Assembly (NCBI GenBank): GCA_900074745.1
Contig: LT598463.1
Span: forward strand, 1,143,721 to 1,207,720
Source of the DNA: Lachancea mirantina
Lineage: Eukaryota > Ascomycota > Saccharomycetes > Saccharomycetales > Saccharomycetaceae
DNA: 64,000 nt
Direction of reading: 5' to 3'
Position numbers and translations under genes: made by a program. This document shows positions 28,677 through 38,900 of the stretch, piece by piece; position 1 is the stretch's first letter; each line of letters starts with the position of its first letter. The notes under the pieces were generated by a model. That model worked only from the letters and a program-made list of their open reading frames with translations. It was not told the DNA's origin and ran no database searches.

Positions 28677-29939
28677 ATTTCCTAAAGGAAAAGAGGATTC
28701 ACAAATCTCTTGATTTACGTTCTTCTTTTTATCTCTTATTTCTATATCCAGATGAGCGTCGAAATTGTCAACAAAGACTTAACGATCAAGCCGTTGCTTA
28801 TGAGAGAACGATGCTAATCACGGGGTATCATGCGAACGACCGATTTTGCCTAAAAATGTATCAACGATGTTGATTGAAAAAATCAAGAAGCTCAATCAAT
28901 TGTCGTCAGCGAATCATATTCAGTATAATTGAACTTCATCGAACTTCAACAGACATTTTAAACGGATTTATCAGATTCCTCCTGCCTATGCAATGGTAGA
29001 AGTTACAAAAAATTTTGTAAAAGTCTCCATTTAGTTGAATAGAGTAGTTTTACTATATCAAAGCCTTTGCGAGCTTTTATTCCTATTCGTGTTTACTGTT
29101 ATCATTCTGAATTGGTCACACGTAATATTAAGAACGTTGAGTTATCGGGATTTTTCGGAAAACTCTCTCGACTTGAACAAAAGATCGCCAGCTGACAGCT
29201 GCTAGGCGATACACGAGATGAGTGTTATTTAAAATCTATGAAACCCCAAATCACATGCTCTGGAATTTACTGTTATCGACTTGGGATGGAGGAGTATGCT
29301 TCTCAACGGCACAACTCCATTAATGCAAGAGAATCCGCTAGCAATGCCACGAGGAACGACACATCTTGAGATTTTCTCGTTTAGTTTCGTTAAAAAATGA
29401 ACAATCTTAATCTTTACAATCTTTACATAACTCCGTATACTAGAGCCCTTTGGTATTCAACCACGTAATCTCACAACATCAAAGAATGATATCAAAACCC
29501 ATGTGAAATCGCTCGCTGAGGTGGACATTGACTTCGAAAGTCAAAATGCCGGACCTATCATGGTCCCGTTTCTCAGATATAAACGCTCTTTTGCCGTAAG
29601 ATACATGATTCTGTCACTGTTCACTATTAGTGACAGCCCTCGATCCCAATGGCTCGTTATCAGTGGGTGAAAAAAAAAACACCTGCGACTCGGTTACTGT
29701 GTATTCGTGAGGGTTTATTAACATGTGGGATGCTTGGACTTAATTACCAAAGAGTCAAATGGGAGTAAATGAAGTGAGCATGAACGAACTTACCAAGTTC
29801 ATCAATGCTATGCAATTCCTTTGCAAGAAGTACTCACAATGGGGAGACATAGTTTGTAGCAAAATGGAGGTTTGATTACCTTCTCCAGCGGTCTGCACTC
29901 GGAAACAACATGCCTCATGAAAAGCGACTCAACGTCAAT
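28677..29939. other. 1.26 kb intergenic: NUR1 promoter and 3' region of the membrane acyltransferase-like gene
   Basis: No gene recognised. A compact inverted-repeat element lies at 29184-29210 (ATCGCC and GGCGAT arms enclosing AGCTGACAGCT). An A-run lies at about 29669-29680. No tRNA or LTR signature was found. Confidence 0.4.
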
Positions 29940-32492
29940 TCACTTGTTGATTTCTACGTTTTTGGCGAAAACACTAATGGCGCACGACAAGGCAGGAGAG
30001 ACAGCATACAATCCACCCATTAAGGGTATGCTTTGGCAGCCGATATCGAGCTTTGGTTTGGCAGTGGTGGGACCAAAATCCACGAACGAAATTCCTTCCC
30101 TTAGAGCGATGTCTATGGTTTGCTGCATCATAACAAAATAGGCCTTATAGCGTCTCGCAAGGACATGATCAAGTCCTTGGAAATCCGAAGTTATTGTATC
30201 ACCCAATCTGAACAACACACATGATGCAATGTTGGTACCGTCCACTTTGAGAAACAACAGGCTCCGAAAGGGCCGAGAAGATCCTGTATTGTGCAAATGG
30301 CCAAGCGATTTTATCAAGTCGAATTGAGGGTCAATCATTACCGAAGTGTTCCCATCTGAAAGTCTCTTCTCAGCAATGTTTTTCCATAGTCTCAAAACTT
30401 CTGAACAATTTTCATCGGAAAAGTCCGAGGTTTCTTCTACGACTCCATTGTCTCTCGTGAAGGGTCCCGTTTGAGAACGGTATTTCACAGCCTTTAGGTA
30501 CTCCTTTAGATCTTTGCCTTTGTAAGGTCTCAAATCTATGATATGCGTCGACGGTAGTGGTACCCGTTCACAACCACTTGGTACTATGGCTCGTTCGGAG
30601 CTGTCATTAGCGTATCTTGGGTCTAATAAGACGGAACAGCGCTGGGATCTTGGCAAACGTTGATTCCACTCTGTAATAGCCCGTGTAATAGCCGCACTTC
30701 TAGCAACAGGTCTTTTCGTTGGTGAACAATAGAATGTCGCTTGTCTAAAGGGCCAATGAAAGCCAAGTAGACCCATTCTTACCACCAATGGCTTAAACAA
30801 ATAGGCTCCACCCCCCAAAGTTTTGTGAAGGATTCGATAGAATCTTGAGTTTGAGGATGTGGTCAAATCGTACTTTTCAATGCAAGTCAATAAAACCAGG
30901 GCTTCAGTTGACATCAACATTTCGTTGAATTGAACTTCCTTATTGATTTCTTCTTGGGAAAGAGGATTTTCCAGGGGGAAAGGCACGACAGGACGCTTCT
31001 TACCAGCATTAGCCTTTCGTTTCAAACGCTTCATTTGATTTTTAGAAAGCTGAGTCGGTATGGTCTTTTCGGATACTGCAGAATTGATGAGAGTCTTGAC
31101 CGACATTTGTTCCATAGACAGATCAGAGTCACTGGGCAGTACAAACTTGTGATCAAGGTTTTGCCACGCCAGGTCTTCGTATTCGTCTCTGTTTATCAAA
31201 ACGGTTGGTCCAGCAGGTTTGATATCGTGTTTGGCAGGCTTGTAAACACGAAGCACTTTACAGTTCAATCCATCCATATCTGCGTCTGCGTAGGCGCGCA
31301 TCAAAGAAATGGCGGATTCGCCACTAGGGGCTCCTGGGAAGTTCCTGCCAAAGGTGTTTATCAGAATGGCAAACGCATTTGCTTGGGCGTCTGTTAGCGA
31401 ATTCATGTCGAAAACCTCGACTGCGAGGTGCGACTTGGGTCGGCTTTGCAGAAACCTGCTTGCGACGAGCGCACAAATGTGAACCACAAAACACGTAAAC
31501 CCCAGAACAATGTTCCCACAAACAGTGGACTTGGAGACCCTCTGGTCGTAAGAGTCGTTCATGTGCACGAGGGCCACCGCGCAGTAAACAATGTCCAAGC
31601 AGGTGCAAAATAATGAAAGAGCGACGAAAAAATTGACGAGTCTCGACACCGTTGGGGTGAGCCTGTTGGAGGTGGTTGTGATCATGCACAGGGCGAACGT
31701 GAAGATGGCTGCACCAACTTCAAACGCGCCCATATGCTGGAAATACGCCAGGCTCGAGTACATGCCGCGCGTTATGGGTTTCTGGGGCCCGCGACTGATC
31801 TGGCGCAGGTTGATGTCGATCATGAGCGTTCCGATGATGAACTGGAAGATGCTGCAGAAAAACAGACACCGGCGTGCGATCCGCATGAGTGGACACCAAA
31901 TCATGAGACACATGCATACGGTGAAAAACGCGTGGAACACGGTCGCCGCGATGTCCGCAGATATGACCTTGGGGCCCCTGCGGTCGATGTTGACGTTGTC
32001 GAACTGGAAGAACTTCTCGTTGCTGAGCCCGATCACGGACACTATCAGGCTCAGCAGGTTCAGAAACAGCAGAAACGACTGCATCATGGACATCCAGGAC
32101 CTCCGCAGTCGCCAGCGGAACAACGGAGGCAGCTGGCAGGAAAAACGCCAAGATTTTCGGCGTCGGGACGACGCACGGGGGACCCGTGCGTCGTCCGGCA
32201 CGCGGACCCCACCACCGCCACCGGAAAGCATCTCGGGGTCCTCCTCGTGCTTCCGTTTTTTCGCCTGCCGGCGCACATCGTTGATCGCTGCCGCCCACAA
32301 CACCACCAGTGTCGTCCCAACCACAACAACGGCCTGTACCCCAGTCACGAAAACAGTTGAAACGGCCGATCGCGTGAGATGGATGTGAATCGACACTGCC
32401 TGCACTATGATAGCAAGGCCACCAGACAGAACAACCCACGCAAAGTAGGGGATTTGGAAAACCTTTCTCATAACTGTTGACTGTGAGATCAT
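29940..32492 (-). CDS. Multi-pass membrane protein with GNAT/FemAB-like C-terminus, 850 aa
   Basis: Not recognised as an S. cerevisiae ortholog. The N-terminal half (about residues 1-370) has roughly eight hydrophobic spans, the first two at about 12-35 and 43-70. A glycine run and basic loop separate these from a second group beginning near 135 (MMQSFLLFLNLLSLIVSVIGLS). The C-terminal half (about 390-850) is soluble. Its last 200 residues (from YLKAVKYRSQTGPFTRDNGVVEE, then FLKVDGTNIASCVLFRLGDTI and GISFVDFGPTTAKPKLDIGC) look like the acyl-acceptor and cofactor regions of FemAB/BioF2-type GNAT proteins. The layout recalls bacterial MprF (membrane domain plus DUF2156), but I cannot claim homology. 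It sits between NUR1 and RIM13, where the S. cerevisiae segments have no such gene. The first half is GC-rich. Confidence 0.7.
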   Translation of the reverse strand: MISQSTVMRKVFQIPYFAWVVLSGGLAIIVQAVSIHIHLTRSAVSTVFVTGVQAVVVVGTTLVVLWAAAINDVRRQAKKRKHEEDPEMLSGGGGGVRVPDDARVPRASSRRRKSWRFSCQLPPLFRWRLRRSWMSMMQSFLLFLNLLSLIVSVIGLSNEKFFQFDNVNIDRRGPKVISADIAATVFHAFFTVCMCLMIWCPLMRIARRCLFFCSIFQFIIGTLMIDINLRQISRGPQKPITRGMYSSLAYFQHMGAFEVGAAIFTFALCMITTTSNRLTPTVSRLVNFFVALSLFCTCLDIVYCAVALVHMNDSYDQRVSKSTVCGNIVLGFTCFVVHICALVASRFLQSRPKSHLAVEVFDMNSLTDAQANAFAILINTFGRNFPGAPSGESAISLMRAYADADMDGLNCKVLRVYKPAKHDIKPAGPTVLINRDEYEDLAWQNLDHKFVLPSDSDLSMEQMSVKTLINSAVSEKTIPTQLSKNQMKRLKRKANAGKKRPVVPFPLENPLSQEEINKEVQFNEMLMSTEALVLLTCIEKYDLTTSSNSRFYRILHKTLGGGAYLFKPLVVRMGLLGFHWPFRQATFYCSPTKRPVARSAAITRAITEWNQRLPRSQRCSVLLDPRYANDSSERAIVPSGCERVPLPSTHIIDLRPYKGKDLKEYLKAVKYRSQTGPFTRDNGVVEETSDFSDENCSEVLRLWKNIAEKRLSDGNTSVMIDPQFDLIKSLGHLHNTGSSRPFRSLLFLKVDGTNIASCVLFRLGDTITSDFQGLDHVLARRYKAYFVMMQQTIDIALREGISFVDFGPTTAKPKLDIGCQSIPLMGGLYAVSPALSCAISVFAKNVEINK

Positions 32493-32791
32493 CCTATGTG
32501 TAATGCAGTTTGAATCTCATACCAATGACCTTCTTTTTCTCATAACTCCCTCACCGTCCCATTATACACGGATTATATCATTATATCATTTTCAGCGTCC
32601 TGTGGGATCCAAGTGCGCCAAACTGCAAAAGAAAAGGCGCAAACAGGTAAGCCTCCAAGTTTACTTCTCTTCGCTCTTACCAAAAATAACTCGAACCCAG
32701 GAGGTACTGTGTTGCCGCATCCTCGTCGCCGCGGTTTCAGCGGCGCGTTGTTCAGGAGACAACAACTTCGGCCGCAGACTCGTGGTGCCTG

Positions 32792-32825
32792 GTACGGAAA
32801 AACTGTTTTCGTTGTTTTTCCGTAC
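32792..32825. repeat. 12-bp inverted repeat upstream of the membrane acyltransferase-like gene
   Basis: Arm GTACGGAAAAAC (32792-32803) pairs with GTTTTTCCGTAC (32814-32825) around a 10-nt spacer, a perfect match. It is about 300 bp before the start at 32492, so it may be a paired regulator site (each arm carries a CGGAAA / TTTCCG core) rather than an RNA hairpin. Confidence 0.6.
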
Positions 32826-33099
32826 AGCTGCCCGCGTCGCTGCTGCGCCAAGAAAATTTATCGCGGAAAAACATTGCCTGTTAGTGATGTAGACGAAAAA
32901 TATATATTTATTTTTGGACCGGTCGTCGCCTTTGAAGAGGCGCATGTGTCGAGCGGGGGTGAGCGAACCACGGTTGGACGAGCGTTGGTTGGGTCGGTGC
33001 GCGACAATCCCGGAAACGAGACACGTTGGGTGCGTGTTTTGTCAGCGTGGTTTTCATGGGACCGTTGGGGAGACGAAATTTGCTTTTCTTACGTAACGA

Positions 33100-33125
33100 G
33101 ATCGCTGCTTACGAAAGCAGCGATC
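33100..33125 (-). terminator. Hairpin just downstream of RIM13
   Basis: Perfect 11-bp arms GATCGCTGCTT (33100-33110) and AAGCAGCGATC (33115-33125) around a 4-nt loop, 23 nt past the RIM13 stop codon. It would form a stable stem in the RIM13 3' UTR. Yeast does not use bacterial-style hairpin terminators, so the role (mRNA 3' structure, stability) is open. Confidence 0.45.
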
Positions 33126-33147
33126 GGCTTGTAGTTGAGGGCGCCCT

Positions 33148-35469
33148 CTATGGCGCGCTATGGCCGCTATGGCACGCGAACTCAGGCTCCCCCACGTCCA
33201 CCTCGTACTGCGAGCCGAGCTCTATGCGCCACTGCTGGGCTTTGCGGCGTGTCTCGGACGTAACACCATCACGCTGTAGCACCATCAGCTTGAATGCGGC
33301 ATCCCGAGCTAGGCGGCCTCTGATCACGTGGCCCTGCCGCGGCATTGTGACGTTTTCGCGACAGCCCTGCCAAGCCTGGAGAGCCGTTTCGGCCGAAGGG
33401 GGAAAAGAGGACGATGATGAGTCATCATCGTCGCACTTCATACGAAAGCTGACGCCGGACTTGACAGGCAGCGCGTCGTCGAGCGCGAGCAGCCGCAGGT
33501 GTATGGGTGTGGCGAGCCGGCGCGGCTTGACAGGGATCGCCAGCGTGGTTGCGCGCGCGGGCCACGCGAAGGTGCGCGCGACTCGGTGCGGGAACGAGCC
33601 GTAGGCGAGCGGGGCAGGGGTGAGCTTGAGGGGCAGGCTGGGGTACGGCTGAGCCGGCTCAGCCGGCTCAGCTAGCGCGGCGTCGCTGACGCCGACCTCC
33701 AGGCGAAATGCCGTCTCTGCGTCTGCGCTTGCCGCGGAGCACACGAGCCTGTAAGTCGAGCCCGCGTGCAGCGGCATAGCGCGGCGCTCGTGGCCGGCCG
33801 AGACGTAGGTTTCCTCGAAAACGATTGGACGCACGAGCTCGTCGTCTTGTACGTCGAAAACCTGCACGTTCACGGGCGTCTCTGCGTGCGTTTCTGGGTG
33901 CCTCTCGAGCAGTAGGCGGATGTCTAAGTAGACCGTTTTAGAAGCGGCTGAGCGTCCTGCAGGGACAGGCGGAATCTCCAGACTGAAAGCGGGATTCCGG
34001 TAGTATTCGGCGTTGGAGAACGGTCCAAAATTAGATCCCGCGCGCAGAACGCCCTCAGCCTCGGCGCAGAAGAGGTCTGCACGACGCACGCGACGCACGC
34101 ACGCGGTGGCATGAGCGTTGTGTAAGACGTGCAGCGTAAATGTAGCCGCGGTGTCGGTGTGCACCGCGACCCGGGTAGCGCTCCCGGCCGGGATCTTGAG
34201 CTTGAGCAGGGCTATTCCGCAATTCGAGGTATCAGAGTCTTGGGCCGTGCGGTGGTGGCCGTGCGGAGACGGTAGGCAGAAGAGCGTGTCCTGGGCCCGC
34301 TCGTCGAGCGGGAGATGCCGCTCGAGAAACACCCATACCTCCGAGGGCCCCGCATGCGGACTTTGTGTCGGGTCCTGGCCCTGCACCTCGAAGACGGGCT
34401 TGTCAGAGACTGTGGCAAACCGATTGCAGCGCGCAGACGAGTACCGGAAGTGCAGGCGTTCGTGGCGCCGGAAACGGCGGCGCGGGTTCCAGCTGATGTA
34501 AGCGGCGCGGAACTGCGCCAGCCGGGGAAAATCCGAGATCGGTATAATCAAGCTCGCAGAGAGCGGGTCGCGGACCTGGAGCTCCCGTCGGCCAGCCCAG
34601 TCGCGGCCGACGACCAGCGGGTAGTCGTGCGCGGGCAAAAGCGAAGAGTCGGTCACGTGATCGCCGGTGCTGAGCGCGACGACGCATTCGTCGTTAGCGA
34701 CCGCGTCTCCGGCCCCGCAGAGCATCTGGTGAACTGTGTGGGTGTCGAGCGAAGCGAGGTCGTGCATTTCTGGCACAAAGCCTCCGACCAGGAACGTGTC
34801 GACACCAGCGTTCGAACCGCCGAACGCGGGGCCCCGGATCTGCAGGTACGCCTGCTCGAGCACCGCGTGCTGCGGGTCCTCCGACGACAGCCGGGGCGAC
34901 GAATCCGTAGCGTAGACCCGAACAAGACGGTCGTCTGCACCGTTGAAGCTCAAATTGACATCGTAGGCTCCGTGGCCGACTGGCCGCACGCGCAATGCGT
35001 CCGGCGCATGCGTCGCAAGGTTGATCAGAGCCGTCACAAACGAACAATCGTCTATGCTGGCATGCTGCTCTACGGCCAGCGGTTCCGTGCAGTCCTGAAG
35101 TTCGAGGCCGCTCGACCCGGTTTTCCTCTGGTTTGTGCGCTCCAAGGCCGTCGGATCGTTCCAGGCTGTAGGGCCCGCTACACTGAGAGGAATGGGCGGA
35201 TACCGCCGCCCGTGCACCACAGAAGTTAGCCATTCGAATTGAGTCGCCATTGGGATGCCGGCACCTCCTGCCGGCACCAGTTCGTCAATGGCACGGCGCA
35301 CCGCATCGCGCAGGCGTGGGTCACGTGACCTTATGGCACTCTGAAGAACGTCCTGTGCTGTCTGTACATCGACTTTGCCCGCGGTAAAGCCATCCCACTG
35401 CAGCTGAGCTAATTTCTGCCATATGTCGAGGACGTCAGTCCCCATACCAGATTCGGATCCTGCGCCCAT
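33148..35469 (-). CDS. RIM13: Calpain-like protease Rim13, 773 aa
   Basis: Calpain family (PalB/Rim13) protease that, in the Rim alkaline-pH pathway, cleaves and activates Rim101 on ESCRT-III platforms. An N-terminal helical region (about 12-65) may be a MIT-like domain. The catalytic core has Cys142 (SIDDCSFVTALIN) and probable His281 (LPAHDYPLVVGRD). The position of the usual Asn (family NPW-type motif) reads VRDPL, with Asp301. The C-terminal half has two beta-rich calpain domains, ending near ELGSQYEVDVGEPEF. S. cerevisiae Rim13 (YMR154C) is 727 aa. The gene is conspicuously GC-rich compared with most of the window. It marks the right end of the YMR140-154-like block. Confidence 0.9.
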   Translation of the reverse strand: MGAGSESGMGTDVLDIWQKLAQLQWDGFTAGKVDVQTAQDVLQSAIRSRDPRLRDAVRRAIDELVPAGGAGIPMATQFEWLTSVVHGRRYPPIPLSVAGPTAWNDPTALERTNQRKTGSSGLELQDCTEPLAVEQHASIDDCSFVTALINLATHAPDALRVRPVGHGAYDVNLSFNGADDRLVRVYATDSSPRLSSEDPQHAVLEQAYLQIRGPAFGGSNAGVDTFLVGGFVPEMHDLASLDTHTVHQMLCGAGDAVANDECVVALSTGDHVTDSSLLPAHDYPLVVGRDWAGRRELQVRDPLSASLIIPISDFPRLAQFRAAYISWNPRRRFRRHERLHFRYSSARCNRFATVSDKPVFEVQGQDPTQSPHAGPSEVWVFLERHLPLDERAQDTLFCLPSPHGHHRTAQDSDTSNCGIALLKLKIPAGSATRVAVHTDTAATFTLHVLHNAHATACVRRVRRADLFCAEAEGVLRAGSNFGPFSNAEYYRNPAFSLEIPPVPAGRSAASKTVYLDIRLLLERHPETHAETPVNVQVFDVQDDELVRPIVFEETYVSAGHERRAMPLHAGSTYRLVCSAASADAETAFRLEVGVSDAALAEPAEPAQPYPSLPLKLTPAPLAYGSFPHRVARTFAWPARATTLAIPVKPRRLATPIHLRLLALDDALPVKSGVSFRMKCDDDDSSSSSFPPSAETALQAWQGCRENVTMPRQGHVIRGRLARDAAFKLMVLQRDGVTSETRRKAQQWRIELGSQYEVDVGEPEFACHSGHSAP

Positions 35470-35976
35470 CTATCTAGCGACTAGGCTCTCAGGCTCCGAA
35501 CGGCTTAGGCTGGGATGCCAAAAGCTGAAAAGTTTCTAGCCAGAAAGAGGTTTTAGTCACGTGACCTCTTTTTGACAGGGTAAAAGGTAGGATTTACATG
35601 TTCAAAACTCTTCCTGACGAAAGAAAGACACACCGAGCCATTTTGTCTCAATCTACCATGTCTTCACATCTATTTGTGCCAGCGGGTGTCTCCAAATACA
35701 ATCACCTCTAGAAACAAATAGTTTAGGTAGCACTTCTCCCGGGTGCCTATTCTGTCGACCGCTGGTGTGACACATTTCTGATAGGAGGGGAGATACCCGT
35801 TCAGAGTGACAAAGGAGAAAAAAAGACATTTGATATCATTTTACACGCAATCTGGATAACGGACCTGCAGCGGAGCAGGATCTCATATAAAGCAGCCAAT
35901 CTATAGGACTGGTTTGAAAAGAGAGATGCACCTGTTTCTTGAGAACCCATAATCCTTGACGCATCCAAAAACCATA
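35470..35976. promoter_or_regulatory. Divergent promoter of RIM13 and the ABC transporter; synteny junction
   Basis: Half a kilobase joining two ancestral blocks. It contains a perfect E-box palindrome GTCACGTGAC (35556-35565). No remnant of a mobile element is recognised. A reading frame enters the transporter from 35956 with a TTG codon and is treated as leader. Confidence 0.5.
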
Positions 35977-38900
35977 ATGGTGTCTGAAATAGTAGAACCC
36001 GGGCGACCTTGCCCGCTGTGGGACTATGATGACGTGACTTTATGCGGAAGGGTGCGGTACCTTGACACGTACCTTCCCTTGGTTTTGGTCGTAATGCTGG
36101 GTGGTTTCACCGGATACAAGTGCGTGTACCACTACTACCAGAGGAATTTTCTGCATGCAGTGAAGCCTAATTATGCGTCGGAGGTGCAAGCGTCTGCGTC
36201 GCCCGACGAAAACAAGCCTCTCCTCGCAGACTCTGCTGGTGCTGTCTACATGAATCCCGACGCGGTGTCGGACGAGCCCAACTTGAAAGAGGAGCATTTC
36301 TCGATCGAAAAGTTGAGAATTGAGAACTCCAAGGGCGAGGCGCACGGCTCGGTGGAAATTGTCAGAAGAAGTTTGGTGGAAAAGTTTCGCGTCGCGGTCG
36401 AGTTTCTGCTCGTTGCCACGCAGCTCGCGTTGCACAGTTATTTGTGGCTGCGCTTCACCGGCGAGAACGAGCAGTTTCCTTCCTCTGTTACCAATGCCAG
36501 GCTAGTGCTGTGGGTATGGCTTTTCCTAGTCGTGTGCCTGCGAGTCGCTAACATCAACCAGTCGGTAAGCTTCATCACGAACTACCCCGGCAATTTGTGG
36601 GCCGTGTCCTTCATTTCGTACCTATTCCTGTTTGTCGCCGGTATTATGCCTTTGCGGTCTGTCCTCATCAACCACGTCACCGACGAGATTCAGGTTCGCT
36701 TCATAAATTCGCAGTTTTACCTCAACTTGGCACTTTTCTCTCTGCTGTTCACGGCTTCTGTCGGGAACAAATTTGGTGTGCTGTACAGAACGAGCCCTCA
36801 AATTACACCTTCGCCTGAGCCAGTTACGTCCATTGCGAGTTTCATCACATGGTCTTGGCTCGACAAGTTTGTTTGGCAAGCACATCTACACCCTATTCAA
36901 CTCAAGGACATTTGGGGCCTGATGTTTGAGGACTACTCGCTCTTTGTTATGAAAAGATTTAGACATTTTGTTAGTGGCAAGAACGCCAAATTTTCGCAAA
37001 ACTTGCTGCATTTCTTCTCCAAATACCTGGCTTTGCAAGCTTTCTGGGCTCTGATGGATAGTGTTTTGAACTTTGTGCCTACGTTGTTATTGAAGCGAAT
37101 TTTGGAATATGTCGAAGATCAATCTTCTGCTCCTGCTAATGTGGCATGGTTTTATGTCATTGGCATGTTTGCCTGTCGTATGCTTGTGGCTGTTTGCCAA
37201 GCTCAAGCACTTTTCTTTGGCAGAAGAGTTTGCATTCGGATGAAAGCCATCATAATTTCTGAAATCTACACGAAGGCCTTGAGGCGGAAGGTCGCTAAAA
37301 CCAGTTCTAAGCCTCCAACAGATGAAATCGATCCACAGGCTCTCAATGATCAAAAAGAAGTTGATGGCGACGAGGAATCCTCATCAGCAAATTTGGGCGC
37401 AATTATAAACTTGATGGCTATTGACGCTTTCAAAGTGTCTGAAATATGTGCTTACTTGCATGCTTTCGTTGAAGCCACTATAATGACTATTGTTGCCATT
37501 ACTCTTTTGTACCGGTTGCTAGGATGGTCTGCGATTGCTGGCGTTCTTCTTGTCTTTGCAGTTTTACCCATCAATTTCAAACTAGCGACCCTATTGGGAA
37601 AGCTACAGAAAGAAACTTTGGGATTCACGGACAAGAGAATCAATAAGCTGAACGAAACTTTCCAGGCCATTCGCGTGATCAAGTTCTTTTCTTGGGAGGA
37701 GAATTTTGAAAAGGAAATTAGAGACGTGAGAGATCAAGAATTGAAGCTTCTGGTTAAAAGATCTGTTGTTTGGGCTTGCATGGCCTTTTTTTGGTTTGTT
37801 ACCCCATCGCTCATGACCTCTGTCACCTTTGCGATATACGTTTACGTTCAGGGAGGCGTCTTGACAACACCTGTTGCTTTCACTGCGCTGTCCCTGTTCA
37901 CCCTTCTCAGAAATCCATTAGATCAAATGTCCGATATGCTCAGTTTTGTTATTCAGTCAAAAGTATCTTTGGATCGTGTTCAAGACTTTCTGGATGAGGA
38001 AGAGACTGCCAAATATGAACAACTCACCACATCTAAGAATAGATTAGGTTTTGAAAACGCCACTGTTTCTTGGGACCAAGCTGGTCAAGATTTCAAGCTG
38101 AAAAATATCAATATCGACTTTAAGCTTGAGAAGCTCAATGTAGTGATTGGCCCGACTGGATCCGGTAAGACGTCCTTACTAATGGGTTTATTGGGTGAAA
38201 TGGAACTCGTGGAAGGTAAAATCTTTGTGCCCGCTCTCGATCCTCGTGAGGACTTGATTGTTGACGCTGATGGGATGACCAATTCGATTGCCTACTGTTC
38301 ACAGGCTGCCTGGCTACTCAATGATACTGCTAAAAACAACATTCTATTCAGCAATCCATATAATGAGGTAAGGTACAACGCCGTCGTGGAAGCTTGTGGT
38401 CTTAAACGTGACTTTGAAATTTTGGAAGCCGGTGACCAGACGGAAATTGGTGAGAAGGGAATCACTCTTTCCGGTGGGCAAAAGCAAAGAATATCTTTAG
38501 CCCGTGCCCTCTACTCTTCCTCTCGTCACCTTCTTTTGGATGACTGTTTGAGTGCGGTTGATTCACACACAGCTCTTTGGATTTACGATAACTGCATTAG
38601 TGGACCTCTAATGGATGGAAGAACCTGCATTTTGGTTTCACATAATGTTGCGTTAACGTTGAAAAATGCCGATTGGGTCGTTTTGCTAGAGAATGGCAGA
38701 GTCAAAGATCAAGGAGAGGCAATGGATCTTTTGAAAAAGGGTCACTTAGGTGATGACGAGCTTGTGAAAACTAGTATTTTGTCCAGAGTTAACTCTTCGG
38801 CCAGCCTAAGCAACAAAACAGCTTCAAAGAGCGGTATTGATTTGTCCAAACTCAATAAGATTATCGATGAAGACACTAAACTTGGACAGCGCTTGAACGA

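Larger units (their letters stand above)
32493..33147. promoter_or_regulatory. Spacer with two strong inverted repeats
   Basis: Lies between RIM13 (its 3' side) and the start of the membrane acyltransferase-like gene. It has a 12-bp-stem repeat at 32792-32825 and an 11-bp-stem hairpin at 33100-33125, entered separately. Several open frames occur on both strands, but they are mutually overlapping shadows in GC-rich sequence. Confidence 0.45.

Noticed and set aside
30930-33604. Numerous overlapping frames on both strands from 30.9 to 33.6 kb
   Set aside because: GC-rich DNA has few stops. All but the membrane protein and RIM13 are shadows of those genes or unlike any protein.
35956-35976. Extra residues before the ABC transporter start
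   Set aside because: The frame begins with TTG; the ATG at 35977 is the first usable start.
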